DNA of 64,000 nucleotides, taken from contig CAZQKM010000002.1 of NCBI GenBank assembly GCA_964593925.1, positions 76,237 to 140,236 on the forward strand, in the 5' to 3' direction. A program made the translations under genes and the position numbers. Positions within the stretch are counted from its first letter, which is position 1; each line of letters opens with the position of its first letter. Shown in pieces: positions 44,670-54,351 of this stretch. Under the pieces are notes generated by a model. That model made no database searches, was not told where the DNA came from, and saw only the letters and a list, made by a program, of their open reading frames with translations. Source of the stretch: Oleidesulfovibrio sp964593925. GTDB taxonomy: Bacteria > Desulfobacterota > Desulfovibrionia > Desulfovibrionales > Desulfovibrionaceae.

Positions 44670-45296
44670 TCATGCTTCGGATGCGACGAAGAATGGATTG
44701 TTCTGTTTTTCTTCCGCTACAGTAGTAGCCGGTCCATGGCCGGGAAGGACCTTGGTGCCCCCGGGAAGCGTAAAAATGTTTTTTTTGACCGATTGCAGCA
44801 GCGCTTGCATGTCTCCACCAGGAAAGTCGGTACGCCCTACCTGCCTAGCGAACAGCAAATCGCCTACAAGTACTGATTCTGCTTGAGAAAAGTAAAATGA
44901 GCAACTGCCGGGGGAGTGCCCGGGAGTTGCAAGCACGGTGCAGGCAAATCCCGAAAAATCGTAGTCCCCAGGTTCAAGGGGGTCGCGGGAGAAAGGTTGC
45001 AGCTTGGGCAAGCCGAGCATGCCACCGCTTCCCAGTTCTGTTTGCATAAGGTAATCGTCTGCGGGACTGGCAAGCACCGGCGCTCCAGAGTACTTTACCA
45101 ATGTGGCTACGCCGTACAAGTGGTCAACATGCAGATGGGTCAGCAGGATGTGCGTCAGCTTCAGTTCTTTCTGTTTTAAGAAATCCAGCAGTTTTTGAGG
45201 AGGACCGCCGGGGTCCACAGCTAGTGCCTTGTCTTCATGCCATATGAGGTAGCAGTTGGTGTCAAGCAGGCCCATGACAAATGTACGTATATGCAT
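44670..45296 (-). CDS. Metallo-beta-lactamase-fold hydrolase (glyoxalase II-like)
   Basis: The protein has 208 residues. The dinuclear metal site is complete: THLHVDHLYG, ATPGHSPGSC, VGDLLFA and LPGHGPAT. The overall form, with N-terminal GLLDTNCYLIW, matches the small glyoxalase-II-like group that hydrolyses thioesters or persulfide-type substrates. The substrate here is unknown. The gene follows the nitroreductase gene by 21 bp on the same strand. Confidence 0.88.
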   Translation of the reverse strand: MHIRTFVMGLLDTNCYLIWHEDKALAVDPGGPPQKLLDFLKQKELKLTHILLTHLHVDHLYGVATLVKYSGAPVLASPADDYLMQTELGSGGMLGLPKLQPFSRDPLEPGDYDFSGFACTVLATPGHSPGSCSFYFSQAESVLVGDLLFARQVGRTDFPGGDMQALLQSVKKNIFTLPGGTKVLPGHGPATTVAEEKQNNPFFVASEA

Positions 45297-45317
45297 AAGT
45301 GTTCTCTCTGAAAATAA

Positions 45318-45845
45318 TTACAGGGGGGCGGGGTACTCTTCCAGCATGAGCTCGACAAGCGGCTTGCGGGTGGATGTACCCTGCTTGGCGGGGTGGCCAA
45401 GAGCAATGGCTGCTTCAAAAGATAGCAGGGCCGGGTCAAGATCCAGTCGGGGAAGCAAGACATCGGCCTGGTTGATAATTTCTCCAAGCCATACGGCTCC
45501 GAGTCCTTGGGCATGAGCGGCCAGCAACATGTTTTGTATGGCGGCTCCCGCAGCTTGATGATCCTTGGCCTGATGATACATGGCATCGCGTTGCAAAAAG
45601 ACCAGAATGATGACCCCAGCCTCGCGGACAATACGGGCATACTTGGTATATGCTACCAGTATCGCGCAACGGGGATCCTCATGGGAAAGCGCCAGATAAC
45701 GGCAGGGTTGGTTGTTTAGGCCACTGGGGGCCCAGCGCCCAGCTTCTAGAATGGCGTATACAGCTTCGTCCGTCACGGACTGGTGAGTATAGTGGCGTAT
45801 GCTGCGACGCTGGCGAATGGCTCGCAATACAGAACTATCTTCCAT
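45318..45845 (-). CDS. Nitroreductase family flavoprotein
   Basis: The protein has 175 residues. The FMN-binding RRSIRHYTHQSV, GRWAPSGLNNQPCRY and the late AHAQGLGAVWLGE with ALGHPAKQG are typical of the small nitroreductases common in anaerobes. They reduce nitro groups, flavins or quinones with NAD(P)H; the natural substrate is unknown. The start chosen has GGAGG eight bases upstream. Confidence 0.9.
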   Translation of the reverse strand: MEDSSVLRAIRQRRSIRHYTHQSVTDEAVYAILEAGRWAPSGLNNQPCRYLALSHEDPRCAILVAYTKYARIVREAGVIILVFLQRDAMYHQAKDHQAAGAAIQNMLLAAHAQGLGAVWLGEIINQADVLLPRLDLDPALLSFEAAIALGHPAKQGTSTRKPLVELMLEEYPAPL

Positions 45846-45962
45846 GTGGTTGGCCTCCAAGGACATGTTGCGTACTCATCCCTGGTAGGTAGCATAGGGC
45901 AAGGCGGTGTTTCTTTCAAGGCTCAAGGCTCTTCCCAAAGTGAGTCGGGCGATGTATAGACC

Positions 45963-48416
45963 ATGTCTATGTATCCGCATACGCCATTTACGGAAGAAAC
46001 GCGTGTCCGACTGACTCGTCGTGATCTTATCGGCTATGAAAATTTGTTGCGTGACGCTATGTCGCGTGTAATTTCCTTCAAGTCCTATAGCTTATTTTTT
46101 CCGCGTGCGGCAGTAAGTCCTCATGCAGTGTGGGAGCCACACGAGCGCAAGCTGCTAGTACCCCTCGCATTGCACGGTGAATTGCTGGGCGTTTTTGTGG
46201 CGAGAGGTGTGGGCGGTAGGCCCGCAAAGACCTTACTGGCCGCTTATCCGGCCTTGGCTGCATTGTGTCTTGAAAATCTGCTGCTCTACAAAAGGAGCAT
46301 TACTGACCCTGCCACAGGGCTTTTTTCGTTACCGCATATGCTTGGCATGGCCGGTCATGAGGTGAAGCTCATCCGCGAATGCTTCCGTTTAGGTGCGGAC
46401 AGCCGGTGTGATACGGGGGCGCTGGGGCACCGTGCATGCATGGGGCTTGTGGTGTTGCGGTTGCATGGCATGCCGGGAGTGGTGCGTGAGTGCGGCTACC
46501 TGTTTGCCGAGCGTCTGTGTGCTGCATTGGCGGATGAGTTACAGGCCCTGTTACCTGACCAGGCCTTTGCTGCTCGGGCAGGTGATAGTGAAATGGCTGT
46601 ATTGCTGCCTACAGCTACACCGAAGATCTGCCGCAAGGTGGCGGGTGAAGCAGTGCGCAAACTGAGTGCTGTCAGACTGCTGCACGAGCTGCGTGATGAG
46701 GAAATGGGTGTTGCTGTGGCAGCTGGGTTTGCCAACTATCCGCAGAATATGAGTGGAGCGCATTTTGAACGTCCAGAAGCGGAGCAGGCCCGCTTATTGC
46801 TGCGAAAGGCGCGTACTGCGGCTTCTGTTGCTCTGGAAGATGCAGGGGTATTGGGGCAGCGTGCCATGGGATTTGGCTCTATCCTGGCAGAGGGGGGGGC
46901 CGTGCGAGAGGTTTTGCCCATGAATCGCGCTGTGGTCAATATTGGGGCGGCCATGGACGCACGTGAGGGGCAGAGATTTTCCATCTGGGGCCGGGCACAC
47001 GGTGGTGTACTGGATGCCGGACGGGGGCATGCACCTGCGGGTGTGCAAGCTTCTGAAGAAGGGCGTGACGAGGATCCCCTGCTGTATAAGGGCGAGTTGG
47101 TGTTAATGGATGCGCGAGAAAATACCTCTCTTGCCGAAGTGATGTATCTGGGTGACCCGACATGGGGGATAGAGACGGGTGACCGGTTGGCCTTGCTTGC
47201 CGAAGACAACGGCATCATGGCCGGAAGCTCAGAAGGAAGAGAGGAAGACGGCGTATCAGATCCCTTGACTGGTCTTTTGCGTTACAGAGATTTTCTGGCG
47301 CGTTGGGCCCGGCACCGTGATGAATGCACAGAGTATGCGTTGGTACTTATGAGGCTTACTGGTGAACCACGCTTGTTTGCCGGGCAGATCATGGCCCAGG
47401 CAGTGGAACTATGCCGCACGCATTTGGCTACTTTGTATTCTCGAAAGGAAGGAAGCCCACCGTCATTCGGCGGACGCTATGGGCTGAACAGCCTTATTCA
47501 TTTTCATCCTGATGTACCTGTGGCAACGGTATTCGAGCAGTATGAAGAGCTGTGTGCGTTACTTGAGCGCAAGTTGCAGGTAGAGGCGGCTGTGGGGATT
47601 GCTCCGTATCCGTATTTGAATTTCCGTAAGCCTGATGGGTTGGAAAACTGTCTCAAGGCCTTGGAATACGCCATGCTGATGGATAAGCCCAGGGTGGGAG
47701 TGTTGGATACGTGGGCGCTGAATATCAGCGCAGACAAGCTGTTTAGCCAAGGTGATACCTTTGCTGCCATTGAAGAGTACAAGTTGGCGTTGCTGGCGGA
47801 TGAGGCCAATACCACGGCGTGGAATTCGTTGGGGGTATGCATGGCTGGCCTGGGTAAGCATTCTGAAGCTCGCCGCCTTTTCACAGAGGCTTTGAAGCAC
47901 GATAAACGTGATGTCATGACCTTGTATAATTTAGGGCATGTCTGTCAGAATATCGGTGATTTTTCTGCGGCCCGCCAGTACTACCGCAAGTGCCTTACCT
48001 ATGATAAAACCCATGTTTTTGCCCTGTTGCGGCTGGGGCAGATGGCCGAGCAGGATAAAAAGTACGGTCCGGCGCGTCGGTATTATACCAGGGCAGCCAA
48101 GCTGGATGGTGCTCAAGGTTTGACATGGCGGCATTTTGCCAGATTGTGCATGCGTCAAGGTAGAGCCGGCGAAGCGCGGGAACACCTGCACCAGGCGCTT
48201 ATTCATAACCCACAGGATGCCATTTCATTGCAGCTTTTGGCACGCTTGTACCTGGAAGGCGGTGATGATCCGGAAGTGGCTGTAACACTGGCGCGGCAGT
48301 CTGTGGCCTTGCGTCCCGAATTGAAAGCGGGTTGGTTAGATCTTGCCCGAGGCCTTGAGGCCGTCGGACGCCAGCGCGAAGCCACAGAGGCATTGAGCCG
48401 CGCTGCGGAGCTTTAG
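45963..48416 (+). CDS. Large regulatory protein: two degenerate GGDEF domains, beta-barrel insert, TPR repeats
   Basis: The protein has 817 residues. The N-terminal about 100 residues resemble a GAF-like domain. A GGDEF-like domain follows (TDPATGLFSLPHML, with AGDSE in place of GGDEF), then a segment (about 310-420, VVNIGAAMDAREGQRFSIWG to IETGDRLALLAEDN) with the pattern of the beta-barrel seen at the FlgT C terminus. A second degenerate GGDEF-like domain begins DPLTGLLRYRDFLARW and has GGRYG at the active-site position. From about 580 on there are at least five TPR repeats (TTAWNSLGVCMAGLGKHSEA and so on). It is unlikely to make c-di-GMP; a scaffold or c-di-GMP sensor role is an inference. 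Confidence 0.78.
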   Translation: MSMYPHTPFTEETRVRLTRRDLIGYENLLRDAMSRVISFKSYSLFFPRAAVSPHAVWEPHERKLLVPLALHGELLGVFVARGVGGRPAKTLLAAYPALAALCLENLLLYKRSITDPATGLFSLPHMLGMAGHEVKLIRECFRLGADSRCDTGALGHRACMGLVVLRLHGMPGVVRECGYLFAERLCAALADELQALLPDQAFAARAGDSEMAVLLPTATPKICRKVAGEAVRKLSAVRLLHELRDEEMGVAVAAGFANYPQNMSGAHFERPEAEQARLLLRKARTAASVALEDAGVLGQRAMGFGSILAEGGAVREVLPMNRAVVNIGAAMDAREGQRFSIWGRAHGGVLDAGRGHAPAGVQASEEGRDEDPLLYKGELVLMDARENTSLAEVMYLGDPTWGIETGDRLALLAEDNGIMAGSSEGREEDGVSDPLTGLLRYRDFLARWARHRDECTEYALVLMRLTGEPRLFAGQIMAQAVELCRTHLATLYSRKEGSPPSFGGRYGLNSLIHFHPDVPVATVFEQYEELCALLERKLQVEAAVGIAPYPYLNFRKPDGLENCLKALEYAMLMDKPRVGVLDTWALNISADKLFSQGDTFAAIEEYKLALLADEANTTAWNSLGVCMAGLGKHSEARRLFTEALKHDKRDVMTLYNLGHVCQNIGDFSAARQYYRKCLTYDKTHVFALLRLGQMAEQDKKYGPARRYYTRAAKLDGAQGLTWRHFARLCMRQGRAGEAREHLHQALIHNPQDAISLQLLARLYLEGGDDPEVAVTLARQSVALRPELKAGWLDLARGLEAVGRQREATEALSRAAEL

Positions 48417-48476
48417 CATGGTAAAAGGCTGAGGATTCCCATTGTCATAAGGAGTTGTAGCCGCTATCACAAAGGC

Positions 48477-49457
48477 ATGAATAAGCGCGCTGTTTTCAGC
48501 AAGCCTGATTGTTCTTTGCAGACCCCTGGCACTGGGGAGTCTGATGTACTGGATGTCAAGGCTTTGCTGCAAGTCATGGCCGGGGCGGTTATTATCAGTT
48601 TTTCTGCCGTGTTTGTGCACTTGGTGGATGTCCCCCCCTCGGTGTCAGCCTTTTATCGGGTTGCTTTTGGCGCCATGGCCCTGTTTGCTGCGGCTCTGTG
48701 GCGACGGGAAGTGTGTTTGCCCACACCTGCTGTGCTGCTTGTTGTTTGTGGTGCGGGGGTGTTTTTTGCTTTTGATCTTGAGTGCTGGCATCGGAGTATT
48801 GGCTACGTGGGGCCGGGGTTGGCCACAATTTTGGGAAATTTTCAGGTATTTTTTATGGCTTTTGCCGGGGTTGTGTTGTTTGGTGAAGCACTGTCTTTGC
48901 GCCTGCTTGCGGCTTTGCCGCTTGCGGTTTGCGGGCTTTGGCTGCTGGTCGGTGTGGATGTGGACAACCTTGGGCAAGGTATGGGTATGGGCGTGATCTT
49001 GGGATTGCTGACGGCTATATGGTATACTGGGTATATCTTATTATTGCGGCGCACTCAGCATATGGAGAGGCGTATGCCCATTGTGCTGAACATGGCGCTG
49101 GTATCTTTGTGCTCTGCCGGAGTCAGCGGGGCCGGGCTGTTAGTGCAGGGCGGGTCCTTTGCCATTGGTTTCGGGGCTGACGCGGTGTATCTGCTTGGCT
49201 ATGGCGTATTATGTCAGGGGATAGGCTGGCTGCTGCTTTCGTCGGGATTACCCGCATTACCCGCCTCGGTGGCTGGATTGATTATGCTTGTACAGCCGAC
49301 CTTTTCGTTCGTATGGGATATTGTTTTTTTCGGTAGACCCACTGGTTCGCTGGGTGTGTTGGGTGCTACCATAGCCATTGGCGCTATTTGGATGGGGTTG
49401 TCCGGCCAGAACGCTGTACAGCGCAAGCGTGCGCGTCGGATACGGCAACAGGCGTAG
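48477..49457 (+). CDS. DMT superfamily transporter (EamA type)
   Basis: The protein has 326 residues with about ten membrane segments in two EamA repeats (first ISFSAVFVHLVDVPPSVSAF, second LGLLTAIWYTGYILLLRR). The first about 25 residues are hydrophilic. Members export metabolites or amino acids; substrate unknown. It lies 60 bp after the regulatory protein and 63 bp before the succinate-semialdehyde dehydrogenase gene. Confidence 0.87.
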   Translation: MNKRAVFSKPDCSLQTPGTGESDVLDVKALLQVMAGAVIISFSAVFVHLVDVPPSVSAFYRVAFGAMALFAAALWRREVCLPTPAVLLVVCGAGVFFAFDLECWHRSIGYVGPGLATILGNFQVFFMAFAGVVLFGEALSLRLLAALPLAVCGLWLLVGVDVDNLGQGMGMGVILGLLTAIWYTGYILLLRRTQHMERRMPIVLNMALVSLCSAGVSGAGLLVQGGSFAIGFGADAVYLLGYGVLCQGIGWLLLSSGLPALPASVAGLIMLVQPTFSFVWDIVFFGRPTGSLGVLGATIAIGAIWMGLSGQNAVQRKRARRIRQQA

Positions 49458-49520
49458 TTCCGGCGTACCTGTTGCAGTGTACGGGGGTGTCTGCTGCATA
49501 ATACCATGGAGGGTGGAAGA

Positions 49521-50975
49521 ATGGATATGGTCAAGCGGGTGCTGGCGCGCCAGACATGTTTGATTGGCTCTGAGTGGACAGTGGCGGATTCAGGTCAGAC
49601 AGTAGCCGTGGACAATCCTGCCACGGGTGAGAATATAGGCCGCGTCCCCTTGTGTAGCAAAGATGAAACTGCGCGAGCCATTGCCATGGCGCGTGAGGCC
49701 TTTGGGGCGTGGGGGGCGTGTACAGCGCTGGACCGGGCAGACAGGATGCTGCGTTGGCACAATTTGATTTTGAAGCACCAAGAGGATCTGGCGCACCTCA
49801 TGACCCTAGAGCAGGGCAAGCCGCTGGGAGAGGCCCGCGGTGAAATTGTCTATGGGGCAGGTTTTTTGCGTTGGTTCGCTGAGGAAGCCAGGCGAGCGTA
49901 CGGTGAGGTGATCCCTTCCCCTGCCGCGAACAAACGTATTTTTGTGACCAAAGAGCCTGTGGGAGTGGTAGGTATTATCACGCCTTGGAATTTTCCCATG
50001 GCCATGATCGCCCGCAAGGTGGCTCCTGCACTGGCCGTGGGCTGTACGGCAGTGATTAAGCCGGATGAGCAAACGCCGTTTTCTGCATTGGCCATGGCAG
50101 ATCTGGCCCTTGAGGCCGGCATACCGGCTGGGGTGCTCAATGTGGTCACGGGTGATCCTCGTGGCATAGGCGAAGAGCTTACGACAAACCCTACCGTCCG
50201 CAAGGTCAGTTTTACTGGCTCCACCAAGGTGGGCAAGATATTGCTGCGGCAATGTGCAGACACTGTAAAAAAAGTTTCCATGGAGCTTGGTGGAAACGCG
50301 CCGTTTATCGTTTTTGACGATGCGGACCTCAAGAGTGCTGTGGCAGGTGCCGTGGCATGTAAGTTCCGCAATTCTGGGCAGACCTGTGTGTGCGCCAATC
50401 GTTTTTATGTGCAGACTGGCATATATGACGCCTTTGTGGAGCATTTTGCATGCGCCGTAGCAGCGCTTGGCGTGGGCAATGGCTTGGATAACGGGGTATC
50501 ACAGGGGCCGCTGATCAACACACGTGCTGTGCAGCATGTGGCTCAACAGGTGCAGGATGCCACGGCAAAGGGCGGACGCGTGCTTGTGGGGGGCAAACCT
50601 CATGCCTTGGGCGGTAATTTTTTTGAACCCACTGTGGTGGTGGATGCCACTGCGGACATGGCCTTTGCGCAGGATGAAACCTTTGGTCCGCTGGCGCCGG
50701 TGTTTCGGTTTACCCATGAGGCCGAGGCCGTGACCCAGGCCAACAACACTCGCTATGGTCTGGCAGCGTATGTGTATACCAAGGACGTGCACCGTGCATT
50801 CAGGATGTCTGAATCACTGGAGTACGGTCTGGTGGGGGTAAATGAGAGCCTGATCTCCACTTGCGAGGCTCCGTTTGGCGGATTTAAAGAAAGCGGACTC
50901 GGGCGCGAGGGTTCGCGTCATGGGTTGGATGAATACACAGAATGCAAATATATTTGCATGGGGATGGATGCATAG
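49521..50975 (+). CDS. gabD: NAD(P)-dependent succinate-semialdehyde dehydrogenase
   Basis: The protein has 484 residues. Aldehyde dehydrogenase motifs: TPWNFPMAMIARKVAPALA, SFTGSTKVGK, the general base Glu in MELGGNAPFIVFDDAD (near residue 255) and the catalytic Cys in NSGQTCVCANR (near 289). The close match in these regions is to GabD, which oxidises succinate semialdehyde to succinate. The ATG has GGAGGG seven bases upstream; an ATG five codons earlier is also in frame. No GABA transaminase is nearby. Confidence 0.9.
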   Translation: MDMVKRVLARQTCLIGSEWTVADSGQTVAVDNPATGENIGRVPLCSKDETARAIAMAREAFGAWGACTALDRADRMLRWHNLILKHQEDLAHLMTLEQGKPLGEARGEIVYGAGFLRWFAEEARRAYGEVIPSPAANKRIFVTKEPVGVVGIITPWNFPMAMIARKVAPALAVGCTAVIKPDEQTPFSALAMADLALEAGIPAGVLNVVTGDPRGIGEELTTNPTVRKVSFTGSTKVGKILLRQCADTVKKVSMELGGNAPFIVFDDADLKSAVAGAVACKFRNSGQTCVCANRFYVQTGIYDAFVEHFACAVAALGVGNGLDNGVSQGPLINTRAVQHVAQQVQDATAKGGRVLVGGKPHALGGNFFEPTVVVDATADMAFAQDETFGPLAPVFRFTHEAEAVTQANNTRYGLAAYVYTKDVHRAFRMSESLEYGLVGVNESLISTCEAPFGGFKESGLGREGSRHGLDEYTECKYICMGMDA

Positions 50976-51115
50976 CACACAGAAGTGGATCTGGACACCC
51001 CCTGGACAAGGGGATGAGCCAAGGCAATGATTGCAGGCCGGAGTTTTGGAGCTTGGCTGTGATGTTGGTGTCCAAAGACCATGGCACGTGTTCCGGGATG
51101 GGCCATGGGGAGTTG

Positions 51116-51958
51116 TCATACATCTACATCCTGCACAAAAAGCGGAACATTGGGCAGGTTGCAGCCTTGGGCAGCGGCGCTTCTCGTGGTAAGGGTTTCA
51201 ATGGCGCGCATGCCCTGGGGGCCTAGGTTCATGGAGTAGTCATTCACAAATGTTTTGATATGACGGTCAATGACAGCCTCGCCCAGTTCTTGTGCGTGCT
51301 TACGGATAAACGCGCGCATCGCTGTGGGGTTATGCTGCGCGTAAGCAAGGCTGTTGCGAATGGCTTTTTCTATTTGCAGGGCTGTGGGCATACCTAGGGA
51401 ACGTTTGACTGCAATGCAGCCCAAAGGTAGCGGCATATTGGTTGTTTCTTCCCACCAAGTACCAAGATCCAGCAATTTTGTCAGACCGTGCGTTTGGTAG
51501 GTAAAGCGTCCTTCATGGATGACTACGCCCGCGTCAGCCTGCCCGGCAGCGATAGCGGGCATGATGGCGTCAAAAGGCATTTCGGGCCGTGGGCCGCTGT
51601 GCATGCCATGTAGCGAAAGCAGGAGATTTGCGGTGGTCATGTGCCCAGGCACGGCAATGGTGGCTTGGCGTAACGTTGTCAGGGGTACCTGTCTGCGGGC
51701 CACCAACATGGGGCCGCATCCTTTGCCTAGCGCGCCGCCGCAGCGTAGCAAGATGTATTGTTCAAGCACCTGCGGTACGGCGGCAACCGAGAGTTTGATA
51801 ATATCGAATTCTGCCTTGGCGGCGTGGGTGTTGAGTGTCTCTACATCAGCCAGATGCACGGAGTAGTTATGCGGCAACGCGATCCACTCCTGCGCGAGTG
51901 CACCAAAAATGAATGTATCATTGGGGCAAGGTGAAATTCCTAGAGTGTAGTGGTACAT
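51116..51958 (-). CDS. mqnD: 1,4-Dihydroxy-6-naphthoate synthase (futalosine pathway)
   Basis: The protein has 280 residues. The N terminus LGISPCPNDTFIFGALA and FDIIKLSVAAVPQVL are hallmarks of MqnD, which turns cyclic dehypoxanthinyl futalosine into dihydroxynaphthoate, the head-group precursor of menaquinone. The fold is that of a periplasmic-binding protein used as an enzyme in the cytoplasm. It is divergent from mqnE, mqnC and mqnA, with about 165 bp between them. Confidence 0.94.
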   Translation of the reverse strand: MYHYTLGISPCPNDTFIFGALAQEWIALPHNYSVHLADVETLNTHAAKAEFDIIKLSVAAVPQVLEQYILLRCGGALGKGCGPMLVARRQVPLTTLRQATIAVPGHMTTANLLLSLHGMHSGPRPEMPFDAIMPAIAAGQADAGVVIHEGRFTYQTHGLTKLLDLGTWWEETTNMPLPLGCIAVKRSLGMPTALQIEKAIRNSLAYAQHNPTAMRAFIRKHAQELGEAVIDRHIKTFVNDYSMNLGPQGMRAIETLTTRSAAAQGCNLPNVPLFVQDVDV

Positions 51959-52028
51959 TATTTTTATTCCTGCATGGTAGCGGTTAGAGCTTCAGCACAG
52001 TTTTTGTGGAAAAGAAAGCCGGGCATGG

Positions 52029-52057
52029 TTGACACTGCATCGTTGCGGGCTGATACT
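52029..52057 (+). promoter_or_regulatory. Candidate promoter of mqnE-mqnC-mqnA
   Basis: TTGACA and GATACT are 17 bp apart, 67 bp upstream of the mqnE ATG, which has its own GGAGGAAG ribosome site. The -35 box is perfect; the -10 box matches four of six. Confidence 0.5.
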
Positions 52058-52123
52058 CAACGCCCTTGCGTCGCGCCAACCGGAAACAGCTTGGGTGGCC
52101 CGAGATAACGTGCCGGAGGAAGT

Positions 52124-53239
52124 ATGCTTATTGCCGATACATATGCCATGCTGGGGCTTGGCCATATTTTTGAAAAAGTCGTGGCAGGCGAACGTCTCTC
52201 TCTTGAAGACGGTGCGCGCCTGTATTCCTGTGCCGATATACATGCTTTGGGTGCGCTTGCCCATTATGTACGCCTGCGGCTGCATGGCCACAAAACCTAT
52301 TACGTTCTCAATAGGCAAGTCAATTACACCAATGTATGTGTAAACGGCTGTCTGTTTTGTGCGTTTCGACGCGATGCCGGACAAGAGGGGGCGTATGTCA
52401 TGTCTCCCGAAGACATATTGGCCCGTATTACAGAACATAAAGGTCTGCCGTTTACCGAATTGCATATGGTGGGTGGCTGCCACCCGAGCCTGCCCATTGA
52501 ATGGTTTGAGGATATAATCTGCCGTATCAAGGTCCGACGTCCCGACATTGTTGTCAAGGCGTTTACCGCTGTGGAGATATGTCACTTTGCCACGCAGGCA
52601 AGATGTAGCACGCAGGAGATACTCTTGCGGCTGCGTGACGCGGGTTTGGCAGCTATGCCGGGAGGAGGCGCAGAAATTTTTGCTCCTCGTGTACGTGGTG
52701 AGGTATGCCCCCGTAAGATTTCGGCAGACGAGTGGTTGCGTGTGGCGGGTGAAGCGCATAGCCTTGGCATCAGTACAAACTGCACCATGCTGTTTGGTCA
52801 TATAGAGTCCTTGCAGGACAGGCTGGACCATCTGGACAGATTGCGCCGGCAGCAGGATATTTCTGGGGGCTTTACCTGCTTTATTCCACTCCCGTTTCTT
52901 ACCAAGAACAGTAAGCTCAAGCTGCCGGAGGAGCGTGTGGGTGAGCATGTGGGTATGGACCGGTTGCGTACCATCGCCATAAGCCGGCTGTTGTTGGACA
53001 ATATCCCGCACATCAAGGCTTACTGGGTTATGCTGGGGCATAAAATGGCGCAGACCGCCCTGTATTTTGGGGCGGATGATCTGGATGGTACCATTGTGGA
53101 AGAACGGATCGGGCAGGAGGCAGGAAGCATTTCAGGGCAAGGCCTGACTACCGCTCAATTGCGCCATATGATTAGTGCTTCGGGGTTTGTCCCCATACAG
53201 CGCGACACATTTTTTAATCCGGTGGAGCATACGGCATGA
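52124..53239 (+). CDS. mqnE: Aminofutalosine synthase (radical SAM)
   Basis: The protein has 371 residues. The radical-SAM cluster motif is NVCVNGCLFCAFRR (CxxxCxxC, about residues 72-79). Family marks are NRQVNYTN before it, LHMVGGCHPSLPIEWFED and MPGGGAEIFAPRVR. MqnE joins the product of MqnA to S-adenosylmethionine to form aminofutalosine. Its stop overlaps the mqnC ATG by four bases. A long antisense frame here is a shadow. Confidence 0.94.
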   Translation: MLIADTYAMLGLGHIFEKVVAGERLSLEDGARLYSCADIHALGALAHYVRLRLHGHKTYYVLNRQVNYTNVCVNGCLFCAFRRDAGQEGAYVMSPEDILARITEHKGLPFTELHMVGGCHPSLPIEWFEDIICRIKVRRPDIVVKAFTAVEICHFATQARCSTQEILLRLRDAGLAAMPGGGAEIFAPRVRGEVCPRKISADEWLRVAGEAHSLGISTNCTMLFGHIESLQDRLDHLDRLRRQQDISGGFTCFIPLPFLTKNSKLKLPEERVGEHVGMDRLRTIAISRLLLDNIPHIKAYWVMLGHKMAQTALYFGADDLDGTIVEERIGQEAGSISGQGLTTAQLRHMISASGFVPIQRDTFFNPVEHTA

Positions 53240-54351
53240 GCGTGGTAGTCAGTCCTTTTGAAGAGTCGGATGCAGTGCGCGATATTTGTGTCAGAGTACT
53301 GGGGGGGCAGCGTATAGATGAGGCGGAAGCTGCCACCCTGTATGAGCAGGCAAATCTGTTTACACTGGGGCATGTGGCTCATGCCATACGCATGCAGAAA
53401 CACCCGCAGGCTGTGGTTACCTATGTGGCAGACCGTAATATCAATTATTCCAATATTTGTGCGTGTGGATGCCGTTTTTGTGCATTTTTTGTACCTCCCG
53501 GACATGAAGGTGGCTATGTGTTGAGCCGTAAGGAGTTGGGAGAGAAGATTGAAGAAACTATAGCCTTGGGCGGCACACAGATACTACTCCAAGGTGGGCA
53601 CCACCCAGACTTGGCACTGGATTTTTACGAGGACATGATCCGCTGGATAGCCACAGCATATCCGGGCATTCATATCCATGCGTTTTCACCGCCGGAGATC
53701 GTATTTTTTGCGGAAAAAGAGAACCTTGGCGTGGACAAGGTTATCATGCGTCTGCGGGCGGCAGGATTACATTCCATACCTGGCGGTGGGGCCGAAATCC
53801 TGGTGGACGAAGTGCGAGCCAAGGTCTCTCCCAACAAATGTAGTGCATTACGCTGGCTGGGGGTGATGGAAGAGGCCCATGCCCAAGGGATACGTACCAC
53901 GGCAACCATGATGTTTGGGCATGAGGAATTGCCGCACCAACGGCTTGAGCATCTGTTTGCAGTACGTGCGCTGCAGGACCATACTAAAGGCTTTACTGCT
54001 TTTATTCCATGGATCTTTCAACCTGAAAATACCGCCATCTGCCGCGAAGCTGAGCCTGCGCCCGAGTATTTGCGCATGTTGGCCCTTGCGCGCATTGTGC
54101 TCGATAACTTTGATAATGTGCAGGCATCCTGGGTGACCATGGGGCCGCAAGTGGCCCAGCTTGCTTTGCATTTCGGAGCCAATGATTTCGGCTCGTTGAT
54201 GATTGAGGAAAATGTGGTGGCCGCTGCGGGAGTGCATTTTCGCATGTCACGAAAAGAGATTCACGAAAGTATCCGGGCTGCGGGCTTCATGCCGCGTCAA
54301 CGCACCATGGATTATACACAGTTAGTCGACGGACAGGGCGTCTGCGCATGA
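53236..54351 (+). CDS. mqnC: Cyclic dehypoxanthinyl futalosine synthase (radical SAM)
   Basis: The protein has 371 residues. The cluster motif is NICACGCRFCAFF; LLQGGHHPDLALDFYEDM, HAFSPPEI and IPGGGAEILVDEVR follow. It closes the carbocyclic ring after hypoxanthine removal. It is a paralogue of the adjacent mqnE and is coupled to it and to mqnA by ATGA overlaps. No mqnB (futalosine hydrolase) is in the window; it may lie elsewhere or be replaced by another nucleosidase. Confidence 0.94.
   Translation: MSVVVSPFEESDAVRDICVRVLGGQRIDEAEAATLYEQANLFTLGHVAHAIRMQKHPQAVVTYVADRNINYSNICACGCRFCAFFVPPGHEGGYVLSRKELGEKIEETIALGGTQILLQGGHHPDLALDFYEDMIRWIATAYPGIHIHAFSPPEIVFFAEKENLGVDKVIMRLRAAGLHSIPGGGAEILVDEVRAKVSPNKCSALRWLGVMEEAHAQGIRTTATMMFGHEELPHQRLEHLFAVRALQDHTKGFTAFIPWIFQPENTAICREAEPAPEYLRMLALARIVLDNFDNVQASWVTMGPQVAQLALHFGANDFGSLMIEENVVAAAGVHFRMSRKEIHESIRAAGFMPRQRTMDYTQLVDGQGVCA

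Noticed and set aside
51992..53041. 349-codon open frame on the minus strand
   Set aside because: It lies antisense to mqnE, whose radical-SAM motifs are intact; no ribosome site or family is seen on the minus strand.
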